Origin: Leguminivora glycinivorella
Taxonomy: Eukaryota > Arthropoda > Insecta > Lepidoptera > Tortricidae
Direction: 5' to 3'
Assembly: GCF_023078275.1 (NCBI RefSeq)
Contig: NC_062980.1
Span: 12,604,783 to 12,668,782 of the forward strand
DNA: 64,000 nucleotides
Shown here: one piece after another, positions 21,709-34,547 of the stretch
How positions within the stretch are numbered: position 1 is the stretch's first letter
Layout of the letters: each line of letters opens with the position of its first letter
Notes under the pieces: generated by a model
The model's database searches: none
What the model saw: the letters and a program-made list of their open reading frames with translations, nothing else
Told to the model about the DNA's origin: nothing
Program-made: the position numbers and the translations under genes

Positions 21709-22227
21709 TGTACTTTAAAGTAAAACATAACTTTGAAATATAATTAAACAAAGAGTTTGTAAAGTGGGATGGAAATACATGTGCACACATGGCGTTTTTT
21801 TCAACCTGCATGTTTTATGTTAACAACGCCACTTGTCATCGGTAATGCCGATGGTTTAATTATTTACATGTATTATATTCAATTTGTAAAACTATTAAGA
21901 CAAGGCAGTAAAAGCTTATTTTATTAAATAATCTATTTTCAGTCATGGCACATAAATTTCGATGCATAAATCATAAATAATCCTACTATTTTTGCTCAGT
22001 AGATTCTATAAATACTAATTCACATATACTAATACATTAAGCCTTCAATACACACCGCCATACAGAAAACGCAAACACCTTTTACACACACTGAAAAGAA
22101 AAAGCGAAATTCCAAAGCCCACAAAGCCCTACTATAATCCCAATTCACACTCGCTAATTCGATAATAATTATCGCGAGAAAACAACTTTCGTCGGTCACG
22201 GCGGCGGCCGCACGCGGCGCTACTCAC
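21709..22227. other. Mostly featureless, GC-rich at the end
   Basis: AT-rich until about 22190, then a CpG-rich patch (gcggcggccgcacgcggcg) directly 3' of the exon candidate at 22228-22269. Confidence 0.35.
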
Positions 22228-22269
22228 CGGAAAATCGCCCAAGCGGCGTATGCTCCGATGAACAGATAG
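22228..22269 (-). CDS. Possible 42-nt internal exon, membrane-segment-like
   Basis: On the minus strand, after cccag, the frame reads YLFIGAYAAWAIF and part of an arginine codon, then a strong donor g|gtgagt. The pattern YLxxGAxxFxx recalls the first membrane helix of two-pore potassium channels, but also any hydrophobic helix. The pyrimidine tract before the acceptor is weak, and a TACTAAT word lies too close to it. No partner exon was found. Low confidence. Confidence 0.2.
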
Positions 22270-22584
22270 CTGGGACATTAGTAACGCTGTTTGCGCGGAC
22301 ATGTGATATGCTGATTTTTAATTAGAGTGCCTGTTCTAAAAGGGCTTAAGTATGAATAAGTTAGTATGAAAATATATTTTTCTTGAAACGTTGTGGTGTC
22401 TTGTCATGGCTCATCCGTGAATTGATTTTCTATTGTTTTGTAGATAGAGTCAATAAACTATATTAACGATGTTAATGTGAGAGTTTAGTGAATGAAAGAT
22501 TAGAAAATGTACATAGGTACTTTTACCTATAATTCCTAGTAATCCTTAACTTTTAGCTTTAATGATGGATATTTTAAGTAGTTA

Positions 22585-22717
22585 CCTTATTCATAAACGT
22601 TTACTAAAGTTAATAAGCAGCTATGAATCGTTTCTCCCTTTCCGAAGTGTTGGTGATGAAAAGGGACAAATGACTACTAATTGGCTTGTCAACTTTAGTA
22701 GACGTGTATGAATGAGG
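22585..22717. mobile_element. Palindromic MITE, 133 bp
   Basis: The left end ccttattcataaacgtttac followed by taaagtt is inverted at the right end (aactttagtagacgtgtatg followed by aatgagg). There is no gene. Confidence 0.7.
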
Positions 22718-24209
22718 GGGTTAGTGTGGGTATGATTATATTTTCTATTTTATTGTGAGTCGTAATTTTTTTTTTGAATTCCGCTTCGGACTCAATACTT
22801 TTCAAATATCAAAACATTTATCTTTGCCCGCGGCACTGACTTTTACAAATACGCCCAGCAAGTTGCCATATCACTGTCAAATACGGCCTTCAAGTGTTTA
22901 CACTGTCGATTCACTGTTTATTCTCTTATCAAGTGAAAGTTGCATAAAGTATATTATCAATAACACCAAATAAAGACTGCTCAATGCACCGTTACTTTCA
23001 TTATGAAAGTTTATTGTCAATCGCCAATTTAATTAATTAGTGCGCTACCATTGACTTATATATTTCTTGGTAAGGACGTGGTACATGAGCACCAAAAATA
23101 GCGTCAGAACAGCGGAGCACGAAAGTGAGACAATCGTGCAGTGGCGCGCGTGATGCGAACTCATCAATGAATCGTGTTGGAGCGTTATACCAAGGCACAA
23201 ACGTAAACATTCAGTCGAAAATATACGAATTGCCTTATCCTACTTATGAAATCTTTATTCGCTACATAATGAGCCGATTAATCAGGTTGTATGGAGCTTT
23301 GAATGCTCATTCTCATTCAATCAGTCATTTACTCGCGCGATGTAAGATCCCACCCGCGGAGCGTCGCAGCTTATTTACCTGCAGAAGTTTGTATTTGCAA
23401 TAGTAAGAAATTTTATTAATAATCAAAAATAAAAATATATTTTTTAATATCGTTTATTCATTTATTTAATTTTCTTTCATAATGAAGATAATTGTTAATG
23501 TTGTAAATTTTAGACAACTATAGTTTTCTGATGATTAATATGTACTCGTATAAGTATATTAATTTATTTAATTCGTCGTATTTGCACCGGGTTAATTTGG
23601 ACAATGTCAGCTAGAGAAATAAAAAAATAACAAAATCAAAGTTACAAACAGCACACAGTTTTTAAAAACTTGTTTGTTGTCTTTTATTTATGCAATTTAT
23701 GTTGTGTTTTATGTCATGTCACATAATCAATATTACATAATTAATGTGCGAAACACAATCATTACACATCACAAAACTAATAATTAACTGAACAATGATA
23801 CAATAACCGTAACATAGTTATAAAAAAAGTTATGTACATTGAATACCACGGATCCTAAGTAACCACTAATCAATCAGAAAATTTATTTATTTATTTAAGG
23901 ATCACCAACGGGTAATACATCTACACAATCAAAGAAAAACCTTAGGTACCAGATGCTTAGTCATTTATAATACATATATGTGACCACAGCTCATGTCACA
24001 ATGTACAAAAGTTCAGTTAAATTTGTTCTACAAGCAAGAAGAGAAAATGCGATCTTTCTAACGGAACGCTCTTCACATAAAATTACAACTGTCGCAATTC
24101 AAATTCGGATCCAGTTAATCTGCGCACTGTGGCATCGCTGGCGCATAGTATAACTAAAGGTCGTAAGTTCATGTGGCTTTTATAGAAAATATACCTTATC
24201 AGGGCACCT
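22718..24209. other. No supported gene
   Basis: A frame at 23125-23403 has no recognisable domain. A short tttatttatttaagg tail at 23885-23900 may be a LINE 3' end. Confidence 0.35.
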
Positions 24210-24337
24210 ATCTGATACCACAATGACTTACACTTCGTAAGCGTATAGCTCTCCCTATCACTCATCTGTAGTGGTGCGACAGAGCCAGACTGCGTTTTGA
24301 ACGCCACGTAGCGTCAAAGATTGTAACTTCGGCTAAG
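24210..24337. mobile_element. MITE family M relative
   Basis: It contains acttcgtaagcgtatagctc, ccctatcactcatctgtagt and gacagagccagactgcgttt, in reverse relative to 31397-31538. The ends are diverged. Confidence 0.6.
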
Positions 24338-24460
24338 TTTCTAATGAGTTGGCAACGCGCACGTGACACTCCTTGGGTTGCAAGCGTCCATAGGTTACGG
24401 TGACCGCTTTCTATCAGGCGGACCATATGCTTGTTTGCCACCGACGTAGTATAAAAAAAG
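24337..24460 (-). repeat. Interspersed repeat family Q, copy 2
   Basis: This is the reverse orientation of 451-600: gttggcaacgcgcacgtgac, gcgtccataggttacggtga, and tgtttgccaccgacgtagta. It directly abuts the MITE before it. Confidence 0.65.
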
Positions 24461-24707
24461 TCTAAGTGACTGTAGCCAAGGATATCGCTAGAGCACAAGG
24501 TGCCCCTTGAGGTCCATTTTGCCTTGTCCTCATAGGTAGCATACATGTGTCTTTTCTAGCATAGCATATGGTAGTACAATGCGAGGTGAGCAACCTCGCG
24601 CATCCCATTGTCGCTGACATGGGAATGCCAAGACAAATGCATAATGCGCTTTGGAAAAACTGGGACTATATTCAGAAACAACTGTTTAATAACAATAAGT
24701 ATTGTAA

Positions 24708-24847
24708 CGCCGTGGCTTGCGTGGGCGACGGTCGCGTGATGGTCGCGCGACGGCGATGCGACGCGTACGAAATCAAATCTTATCGATATGGAAGTAGACG
24801 ATGCGATGGCGACGGTCGCGCGACCGTCGCCCACGCAAGACACGGCG
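24708..24847. mobile_element. PIF/Harbinger-like MITE, copy 1
   Basis: 140 bp. The left end cgccgtggcttgcgtgggcg has a near-perfect inverted partner at the right end, with one mismatch in about 30 bp. It is flanked on both sides by TAA (24705-24707 and 24848-24850). A three-base TWA-type duplication is typical of PIF/Harbinger elements. It is CpG-rich with no gene. Confidence 0.8.
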
Positions 24848-26003
24848 TAACGCAATTTAGGTGAGGCATAAAAGCTTCACGTATTTATTAAATAAGAAAC
24901 GCATTGCTAGGATCTGGGATACCTTTTATAAGACTTTTCTATTTCAATACCAAAACGATGCAGTTCTAGAAAATGAACAGACAACGCATTGAAGTGCGAC
25001 TTCCAAAAACAGCTCACTGACAGCGTTCAACGTTTAACGCTCAGTATTGCCAACTCGAATTTTGACCCCTTCCTATTTTCATTTCCACATTACGAAGTTT
25101 CACTCCTTCCACGCGGAGGGACTCCAGGCACTATTTTTATTTTCCCAGTAGTGCCTTCAAACTTTTGCCCTCATGCTATTACTAATACAAAGTAACGCTA
25201 TTCCAAGCCATATAACTACACTATTGATGCAGTAGAACGAAAGCATGAATTCAATACATTTTCGATACTATTTTTATTGGCAAAATGCAGAGTCGAGAAT
25301 GAAACCTTTGTTCATGATTCAATGTTTTGCAGTATTTACCACTGATGGACTATAAATCATAATGTAGTCTCATCTCATTACTCTGATATTTGATAGAATA
25401 TCTTCGAACACATGGCCATTATAATTAATTAAAATGTTTTCCACGCATATTAGTGAAACTGTTGTTACTTTTTGTCAGGTGATATTTTCACTATCAATTT
25501 AAAAATACACAACGACAATACAGTAATTTTTAACATTCGATCGATCACATATTTGAATCTCAGTAATTGCATTGGTATTGCAGGTAATGCTCGTCATAGT
25601 TCAAAAATTAATTAATTACGTCATAAAATTATACAATCCATAACATAATGCCTAATCTCACCGAGCAAACTTGTCAATAATACCTAAGTTTCATTACATT
25701 AACATTTTTTCTATTCTACCGGTAATTAGGTACGAGTATTATGGGCCATATTAAAATTTACGAAGCAAAAAGCTTGTTTACTTCATTAAGCACACGCATA
25801 TAGGCTTCCATACAAATTAGCACCGACAACCAACTAATATGTTAACACGAGATACAATTATCTGCAGAAAAAGCTAGGAAGAGTTCCATTCATTCAAGTA
25901 CGAGGAAGTCGCATGTGAATTTCCCATTGATGCATGTCTCTGTGAAGCTTTAGGGAATCATTTGAATATAAGGGGGCGTAGACAAGATTACGATTGTTGG
26001 TAA
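24848..26003. other. No recognisable feature
   Basis: AT-rich DNA between two MITE copies; no exon is supported. Confidence 0.4.
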
Positions 26004-26153
26004 CGCCGTGGCTTGCGTGGGCGACGGTCGCGCGATGGTCGCGCGACGGCGATGCGACGCATACGAAATCAAACCTTATCGATATGGAAGTAGACGATGC
26101 GATGAGACGCGACGGCGACGGTCGCGCGACCGTCGCCCACGCAAGACACGGCG
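26004..26153. mobile_element. PIF/Harbinger-like MITE, copy 2
   Basis: 150 bp. It has the same ends and orientation as 24708-24847 and is flanked by TAA at 26001-26003 and 26154-26156. It differs chiefly by a ~10-bp internal addition (gagacgcgac). Confidence 0.8.
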
Positions 26154-27256
26154 TAAAAGACGACATCGTCAATCCAAATTACTTAATAAGGAGTACTTAA
26201 AGAGGAGACTGTGTTAGGTCAATTGTCAATCTGGTAGGTTTACTGTTACTATTTGCGCAACGTGTGTCGATGTATAACTTCAAAACTACTTAAATATTTT
26301 TTTTTGGCTTGTTTATCTTTAACATAACTTTTAGAATACGGACAAACTGAGAATATAGTAACTGCTCAAAAGTTTTTCATATTTCCATTGGCAAGGTGGT
26401 AAATTTTATGGCAAGACTATTTAAACGGCGATTTTTTGTGAATTGAACTGCACAGACCTAAAAAATCGGAATAATTAATTAGTACCGATGCTTGTGAGGA
26501 TAAAATTAATCGATATTGGTTTACAATTTAGTTAAGCTGCTTAAAGCTCAACACAGGCTTAAATTATGATTTTTTTTTGAGGATTTTTTATCGCTTTATG
26601 TATTTTGTATTTAGTTTATTAAGCTGCTTAATACGTATTTGCTACAACTTAGTTACAACTTAAGTGTAGTACTATTATATTTTTGACACAAAGCTTCAAG
26701 GCTTAGAATAAATTTAAAAGTGGAAAATTACTGCCTTGGGTGAGACTTGCACTCAACCGTGAGTGAACGATACTCCAGCGTTTTTCCTACTAAACCACAA
26801 AGTAGCATCGATTGTAAGCATTTCTGCTTGTCAAAAAGTTAAACAAAGCTTCAAGATTAAAAATAACCATTCATATACGCTATAAAACATTACAAAATGT
26901 TCCATTATGATTCGTTGTTCATATAAAATATGTGGTCCTGTTCACTGGAACCGGTGGATTGACTTATTGAATACAAATGTGAAATGCTTGCTGTTTACTG
27001 ATCGCCACGAATGAGGTTACTAAACGTAGAGGTGCCTACATGTGCTTTACATCTTATGCGGCAATGTGCCAATTTTATATGCTTGCTGCAAATTTTATTT
27101 ATTCGTATGGCATACATACTGCAAATGTTTTTAGATGATGTGTATAGTTAATATGTTTCCTGTCTTCGTCTGTAACTGAATATCAAACTAGATATGCATT
27201 TTATTTTGGTATCCAAATAAAGTGCAGGAAATGCCTATGTTAGACTTTTATTAAGT
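26154..27256. other. No recognisable feature
   Basis: AT-rich DNA without supported exons or named repeats. Confidence 0.4.
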
Positions 27257-27436
27257 ACTAGCTTTTGCCCGCGGCTTCGCTCGCGTCAGAAAGAGATAAA
27301 ATGTAGCTTATGTCACTCTCCATCCCCTCAACTATCTCCACTAAACAATCACGTCAATTCGTCGCTCCGTTTTGCCGTGAAAGACGGACAAACAAACAGA
27401 CACACACATTTTCGCATTTATAATATTAGTATGGAT
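27257..27436 (+). repeat. Interspersed repeat family T, copy 2
   Basis: It runs from actagcttttgcccgcggc to attagtatggat, full length at about 180 bp. Confidence 0.85.
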
Positions 27437-27613
27437 ATTTGAATGGAAATGAAAACGAAGTTAAACGGTTTTATATGTTGCTATTTGGTGACTTTGTATT
27501 CCATGATGAAATTCTAAGATATTTTGTTTAAATTATATAAAACGGATAAATGAAGAGTTTTCGCTGAGAAAATAACTTTACTGTTATAAATTGAAATAGA
27601 TATCATACACGAA

Positions 27614-27715
27614 AGAAAAAACGACAAGGCCCACTGGTTGCCGAGCCGGGAATCGAACCCGGGTCTTCAGCTTACGCGGCTAACGTCTTTACCACTAGAC
27701 CACACGCCCGCCCAC
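27614..27715 (-). mobile_element. tRNA-derived SINE, short
   Basis: On the minus strand it has an A-box-like tggtctagtggtaaag and a B box gggttcgattcccgg at tRNA spacing. The outer arms do not form an acceptor stem, so it is not a tRNA gene. It is flanked by acacgaa (27607-27613 and 27716-27722), a likely target duplication. Confidence 0.7.
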
Positions 27716-27789
27716 ACACGAATTTATAATTTATATATAGTAATAGTGTGACTACTTGAAAAAAGGAATTTGATTTGTTCCCTGGTTGT

Positions 27790-27880
27790 AACTTTCCGGT
27801 TTTTAATCAAATCACAAATCAAAATCACAAATCGTTTATTTGCCAAACATAATATTACATAGGTACATTTTTCAAGCAGA
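27790..27880 (-). repeat. LINE 3'-tail-like sequence
   Basis: aatcacaaatcaaaatcacaa is followed by tttatttgccaaacataat, which resembles the reversed 3' end of insect CR1/jockey-type LINEs with short tandem words. Confidence 0.4.
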
Positions 27881-28079
27881 ACTTTAGGATTTTTAGCCTA
27901 CTTTAGCAATGTAGGACTGCATGTATATTACACAATCTGAAATATCTTAGTGTGTAATGGTCATTATAAGTACTAAGGCTTAATAGTTAACACAGATTTC
28001 GGGAGATAGGTCATGCCGGGCGATTTGTATAGAATACGCCTGTCGCAAGGTCTGCGCAACCCACACAAAGCACCAGTAA

Positions 28080-28660
28080 TTGTAAAGATAATGCACGCAC
28101 ACACCTAATCCACACACACTTGTAGCTGGACGCTCCTATTGCGCAATACACGAGCATCATTTCAATGGTTGTGTACATGCGAACGATAAGCGAGCGCGAT
28201 CGCGCACGCACACAACGATAAATAGCGGGAACGCCTCGCCTCGTTTCCGAGAAAAATGTCTCACTGAGTGAATCGTTTTGTACACCGTTCATTGCGGCGC
28301 AAAACACTACACTGTTTACAATATGTTCCTTGTGTAGCCGCAATGTATAATTAACGTTTTAAAGCACAAGCAAACGTAAGGTTACATGGTACAACTCGGA
28401 GTATTACGTTGAATTCGTGTTTTATGTGAAATAAAAGGAAATAAATAGTATTTACTTATGAAATGTTATCCTATCGGCTTGGAAATTATTCAGGTCACTG
28501 CGATGTTTGCAAGTTATTATTGCACACTTCGGCATTTTGGATAAAACTCGTTTTTCGTCGGTGAACAGCGCGCGTGTACACTCGATGACAGCGGACTGCG
28601 AACTGGCGGCGGTGTAGGCCCAATGGGCCTACATCTGCGACCAGGCCGCGCGCGGCTTGT
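28080..28660. promoter_or_regulatory. CpG-rich island, possible promoter region
   Basis: CpG-dense segments lie at 28185-28240 (gcgagcgcgatcgcgcac) and 28555-28660, in otherwise AT-rich DNA. A TATA-like ataaata lies at 28218. A small palindrome, gtaggcccaatgggcctac, lies near 28613. No coding exon was assigned, so the promoter role is inference. Confidence 0.3.
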
Positions 28661-31396
28661 CCTCTCTATAGAATTTTTTCCTCTGAGATAGTTAAGATGT
28701 CATTTCCACAAAAAAAAAAAACTCAAGTCAACTAAACGCTCTTAACAACACATCTAGGATTCTTTTAACACTTTTAACAGTTAGGTATTACACTTACTAG
28801 CTTAATAGTAAGCTCAACAGTCAAGAATGACGAACAGTTTACGCATAACGGGAAACATTATAATTGCACTTCCTTAAGCTTTATTAACGTAAAGATCGCT
28901 CACCTGTTAGATGGAGCATAGGTTAAAGAAAATACGACTTTTGTGGTCACCATATAGGAATATGCTGACTTGCTGAAGTTATTACCTCTTTATTCGGTAT
29001 TAGTCGCTTAGTAAGTAGGTACTTCTTTAGAGTTGAGAATTGGATTTTTTTAACTGTAATTTTTGCTGTGGGAATTTGACACTCCACGCTTGTAGTAAAT
29101 GACAATAAATAGACGTAAATTACATCGATATAAATAGAGTTAACAGAATTTATATCTTTGATCTATATCATCCGTGCCGAATCATCGTAGGCTAAAATAT
29201 AGAAAAACAGGAAACTCAACTCTAACTTAATCTGCTTTTGGTTTTATGCTGGGTAACAGCCTTAGAATAGGTTTAAAGTTGACCCAAGGCTCATAGCATA
29301 CCAGTTGTCTACGGATTCTACAGGAGGTAATCATGTACGAATATGATCATGACTGCTCACGAATTCCCACTATTGCATTGTTTATTAACTAGTACGATAT
29401 TCGTGTGAACTGCCCTATACCGTTACTGTTCATTGTACAACTGTACCTCGCGCTTTGCGGCGTTTACAGTATCGATTAATTGAAAGTTATGGTCGAAGAT
29501 TATGCGTTAGCGCTGGTTCATGTTGTGCGTAGGCGCAATTGCTTCATCTGTATCGTTGAAATGAAGTAAAGCTGCATACATTGTAGATAATGTATCCTGG
29601 CTAAACTTAGACCTATTAGAATAAGTTATAGGTATACATACATACTTTTGTTGGATATCAGATTTTTTTTTATAACTTTTATCGCTAGCAGTGCTAAAAG
29701 GCATTAATTAATAATTGCAGACCATATTGATCCAAAATATATTTACATAAAAAATGACACTTTCTCAAAATTTTGTCAGTAGGTACAACTATAGGAGTAG
29801 AAGTTCAAAATAAATATGTATGACACTTTAAAACCTAGCGCCAGCATTATAAGTATGAAACTTGCGTTGCGTGCGTGTTTTCTACAGTTCAGTATCATTT
29901 GCATAATATCAAAAAGTGCATTTTTTAAATATATGATTGATTAAGCCTTTTATAATAGGTATACTTTGAAATAATCAAAAGCTTTTTAATAAAGAAAAAA
30001 TAATGTTGATAGTAATCAACGTCTTTCTGTGTGTCCCTTTAAATTCCACTGCTATATTTAATCCCAATTCCACGAGAACTAAACGATCGTTACTTTTTAC
30101 ATGTTCACATACACCAGCACATTCTCTCAGGTTTCGTCTGTGAATGCTATAATGTGTTGCGACGGCCGGCAATTATAGGTCTTTATTTGAGACGCGCAGA
30201 ACTGTAATGACGTCGTCGACTTTGCTCCTCCTCCCGTAGCCGTTACGTATAACTCAATGAAGGAAACTAGGTATAATTTTAAAGCCCTCGTGCCTAATAA
30301 TTTTGGTGGTATGATTATTACTAAAAGAGAGCTTGCAGCAGCAGATTGCAGATTTGATACAGCAGTGCAAAGACCAAACTTCATTTGAAGAACTACTCGT
30401 TACTTTAAGTACTCTGTTAAGTATTAGTGATTGTCGCTAGAAGTCACTTAACTATGCCTATAAAAATAACCCGCATTTACTGATGTATGGAGTTACAACT
30501 CTTCCCTTATTTATTCTTCTATGTAAGAACTAAACGCTCTGTTTTCAAATACTCCAACGAATCCTAAGCCAAGACGAGTTTATCGCCACGCGGTCATTTA
30601 ATCTAATTAGGTACGACGGCGCGGCGCCTGCGCCTGAATGGGCCAGCAATGGCCGCTAATGGTGGAAATGGGGGTAATCAACTAATTACCCCTTTCAGCG
30701 CTCTCATTAAGGACTCGTTTCTTTTGCTTGTTGTTTGCTGTGTTGGAGTACTTGGAGTGCTTGAGACTATTTTTGGGGCTTCACCAAAGGTCACCAGTCT
30801 CAATGAAGGCAGATTTTTTGTAACATAATATTTTTGTGGCTTTTAAAGAAGCTTGGATCTCGAGTTTTTCTAGGTAATCGAGGGTCTCAAAAAGTTCAAA
30901 TGGAACATGTTTTGTTTTTTCCTTTTACTTATTTACTGAAGTAAAGATCATTGTATATATTTTGGCCGTAGAATATACCTACCTACGTATAAGCAATTTT
31001 AGTATTTCGACATCTAAACTTTACAAGTATGACAATATTTGAAATGCAATGTTATATTATATTTTGCATAATTCTTTGCAATGAAAAATATATAATTTTT
31101 AGTAGTTTTACCTGTATTTTTAGCTAAAAATACCAGTCCAAGAACAAAAGTGTTAAATAAGTACCTACCAATCGTCGACATCTAAATCATACAAGCTTGA
31201 GTTACCCATTTGCAATGCAAATTTATATTTATAACTTTACATTTATTAAAAAACGACACCGTGTTTCTTACAAAGAATGTATGCCATTAATTTTCGCCTG
31301 AACAATCGTGGCGAGCGCACATTCCGAGTGTTTGGTAAGGAATACAGAATGCCACTTTATGGGCCCATAGGATAGCGTCGCGATTCATGGAACTAG
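28661..31396. other. No recognisable gene
   Basis: About 2.7 kb of AT-rich DNA. A more GC-rich stretch at 30615-30700 (ggcgcggcgcctgcgcctg) has no clear frame. Confidence 0.35.
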
Positions 31397-31538
31397 CGGC
31401 CTAGCCGAGGTGACAATCGTTTACGCTACGTCGCGATCGAAACGCAGCCTGGCTCTGTCGCGCCACTACAGAAGAGCGATAGGGATAGCTAGCTACGATA
31501 CGCTTACCAAGTGTAAACGATTGTGTCGTTCGCTAGGT
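31397..31538. mobile_element. MITE family M (short-arm type), well preserved
   Basis: The left end cggcctagccgaggtgacaa with tcgtttac is inverted at the right end (gtaaacgattgtgtcgttcg, then ctagg). The interior reads cctggctctgtcgcgccac and agagcgatagggatagct. Confidence 0.75.
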
Positions 31539-34152
31539 ACCCTGAACGTGAGTACGATAACTTATATGTCGTGAATACTAAAGTATTGGAAGGTTATGGG
31601 AAATGAATGAGTGGTTGTACAATACACCGGTGTTGCTATTTTTTTATATCAAAGACATATATAACTCCGTATAGACAGATAAAGTCTAAGAAAAGAACGT
31701 ACCTCAGTATCATACAGAAAAAGGTACGATGGCCTAGATGGCATTACACCTTTGGGGTACGCTCAGCTAGATGGCGCTAATATTAATATTTGACATTTTA
31801 ACACATATCAAGCTAAGAATATGGCCCAAATTGTCCAAACTGAGGTTCAAAAGTTCTAAGCCTGTGTCAAGAGATGGCAGTCTATGCACTGTGATTACAC
31901 ATTTTACTTCGACAGTAACTCTCTATAATACTTGATCCTCTTTGTTTATATTTAAAATTGAACGCATTTATAAAACTTTCATATAGAGTTTAGTACACGA
32001 GTTTTTCGACTGTTGAAGAGTGCCTAGTCAATATCATAAAACATAGCTTAAATATTGTCTCTAAATAAATTTCACAAAAAAAAAATTAGTTCGTAGCATT
32101 CCGATTATGAAATTGAAATGTACCTAACCTACTTACACTGTAACACTCAAATGAAAGAATGAAATGAAATAAATGAAATTAAACGAAATGAAATCACGTG
32201 CACCCCGTGCAGTACGGACTGGAAGTTGTAACCGAAGACATTAAAATATGTATGTACATACATGCACAATTGCACATATTCATTTTCATGTAACATCATG
32301 AAAAGCAATATTTTCCAACCACCAGCCATTGTATGTATCTTACAAGTGTATAACACGATATTCACAATACACGCAGTAACTTGCTGTTAGTACAGACATA
32401 TATTGCTTTGTGACAAGTGAAAAGAAAACTGTATAAGGTAATTCATGTTTTATTTAAACAATATGCTACTTAACTGCTTTCTCTCGGAGGTGTGTTACTC
32501 ACATATTGTGGTGTAAAAGGGTCTATTGTTCGTATAAAGTCAGATAAGATAGTCACTTGGTTTTAGGAGGTTAATTTTGACAATTGTCTCAAGAATATAT
32601 AATACGGGACTGACATAGCGTACCCCTGAAATGTATGGGCTTTTTTAGGCTTAAAACTAGATGGCCAAAATCATATTTTACCCAAATAGTTTTTTGTTTT
32701 TGTTTTGTTATAGGAACAAATGACATATTTCTGTATTTCAATGTTAATATACATTTTGAAAAAATAATTGTAGGCATCATCAATGTAATTATGATTATTA
32801 TTTAATAGGTGTTTGTTTGTCGTCTCATCAAAATTATGTTAAATAAAGTAATTAAAAGCGAGTCGACCTTTTTATATAAGTATTTTTATTGGGATACTCG
32901 TGGAAGTTAATGTTCTACACTCCATATAAATTGTTTACGTATTTATATTTCTCGTGCTGTTGTTTTTAATAGTAGTATATGTCTATACAATATTTAATCT
33001 AATAACAAAATATCTTCCTACTTACTAATCATTGCACTAGTAAAAACCTGCAAAGATTCCGCACGTAGCGAAGCGATGAAGTCTTTTTACCGAATCCATT
33101 CGTTAGATAGTAAAACGCTTGAATGGAGTCCAATTAGAGCAAAAAGATAAATTCTGCTTCAAAAAAGCTGTAAATACGTTCAGTAATAGTTCACTTAAAG
33201 TTTTTAGGCAGCCAATACGACTGTCAAGGACGTGGATTGCACTTCAATTTTTTACAAAACTTGGCAACCCGTGGGAATCATTCATTCATTCGTTCAATCT
33301 AGCTCTGCTTTGCAATGAGAAGCAACGTTTCATTCACGAAGTCCCGCGCTTTGCCATGTGTTGTCATACTATGAAAGGTAATATTTGACAAATCTGCATG
33401 TCCTCGTAAATGAAACGATTTATACCTACACTCGTACAGTAAGATTCAAGTTCTTTTATCTAATTGTAGATTAGCTTCTCATGGCTCAGTTTGTCACGCC
33501 AGCTTACTCGTACAAATGAGGTTTCCCAGTAGTTACCACCATGATACCGAAGGTAATTTGGTGGCGGTTAGAAACCGCTTGATATTAATTTTATTCTATA
33601 ACAAACCTATTTCCCGAAGACGTTGGTGGCACGTTGGTTGTAAGAACTGCCGTAATCATGCACCTATTATCTTTTAGCTACATTTGTGATAAAAGTTTTA
33701 GGTCTGACATAACATTTAACCAAAGCCCATGCCGGTCAAAATACCGTAATTACTGAATTTAGGTCTCAACAAGCAGACTAAACCGTGTTAGGAAATAATA
33801 ATTTCCACTACACTCGTTTATCTCGTAAGAAAATGGTTATTTGCATCCATAAACAGCCTTAGATTGACCGTCCGCCAATAACTTTCACGTACCCGTTTAC
33901 CTTGTCTCCAACGGGTAATTTCTCTCAAGTTTGTCCACTATACCCATTGCATTTTCATTTCTTCGTAACTTATGTAGGTTACTCGTAATGAGCGGTTTCT
34001 CCCGAAGAAATTGCGCGAAACATGAGTTAGGTTCTTGATGAGCCGGTTTGTTTAAAGCTTAATAAAAAATAACGGAAACACTTTAAAAAATCCAATGAAA
34101 ATGTTGTATAGCATTATATTAATAAGCAGAGTTAGGGAAAAGTAAAGTATCA
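31539..34152. other. No recognisable gene
   Basis: AT-rich DNA. One tagatggcgc word lies at 31768-31777. Small frames are unsupported. Confidence 0.35.
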
Positions 34153-34297
34153 GGGTGCGTAGCCGAATGGCACAAACGCTCACGAAACGAAACGCTAGTA
34201 GATATCTATCCCTATCGCTCTTGCGTATTGGCGCGACAGAGCCGGATTACGTTTCGTTTTCGTTTGGCGTCGGAGAAATGCCATCCGGCTACGGGGC
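34153..34297. mobile_element. Palindromic MITE family M (long-arm type), copy 2
   Basis: This is the reverse-oriented match to 9254-9420: ggtgcgtagccgaatggcac, then cgctcacgaaacgaaacg, then the interior tgcgtattggcgcgacagag, and a right end atgccatccggctacgg. Confidence 0.75.
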
Positions 34298-34366
34298 CAG
34301 TAATTGACACGCCAATGCCCAAATTGCCCAATTATTGATAAAACCCTTCTGTCACATTTATTGACA

Positions 34367-34547
34367 ACTAGCTTTCGCCCGCGGCTTCGCTCGCTTTAGA
34401 AAGACACAAAAAGTAGCCTATGTCACTCTGCATCCCTTCAACTATTTCCACTTAAAAAATCACGTCAATTCGTCGCTCCGTTTTGCCGTGAAAGACAGAC
34501 AAACAAACAGACACACACACTTTCCCATTTATAATATTAGTATGGAT
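34367..34547 (+). repeat. Interspersed repeat family T, copy 3
   Basis: A full-length copy from actagctttcgcccgcggc to attagtatggat. Confidence 0.85.

Noticed and set aside
27632..27712. tRNA gene on the minus strand
   Set aside because: A and B boxes are present, but the ends do not form an acceptor stem and flanking direct repeats point to a SINE.
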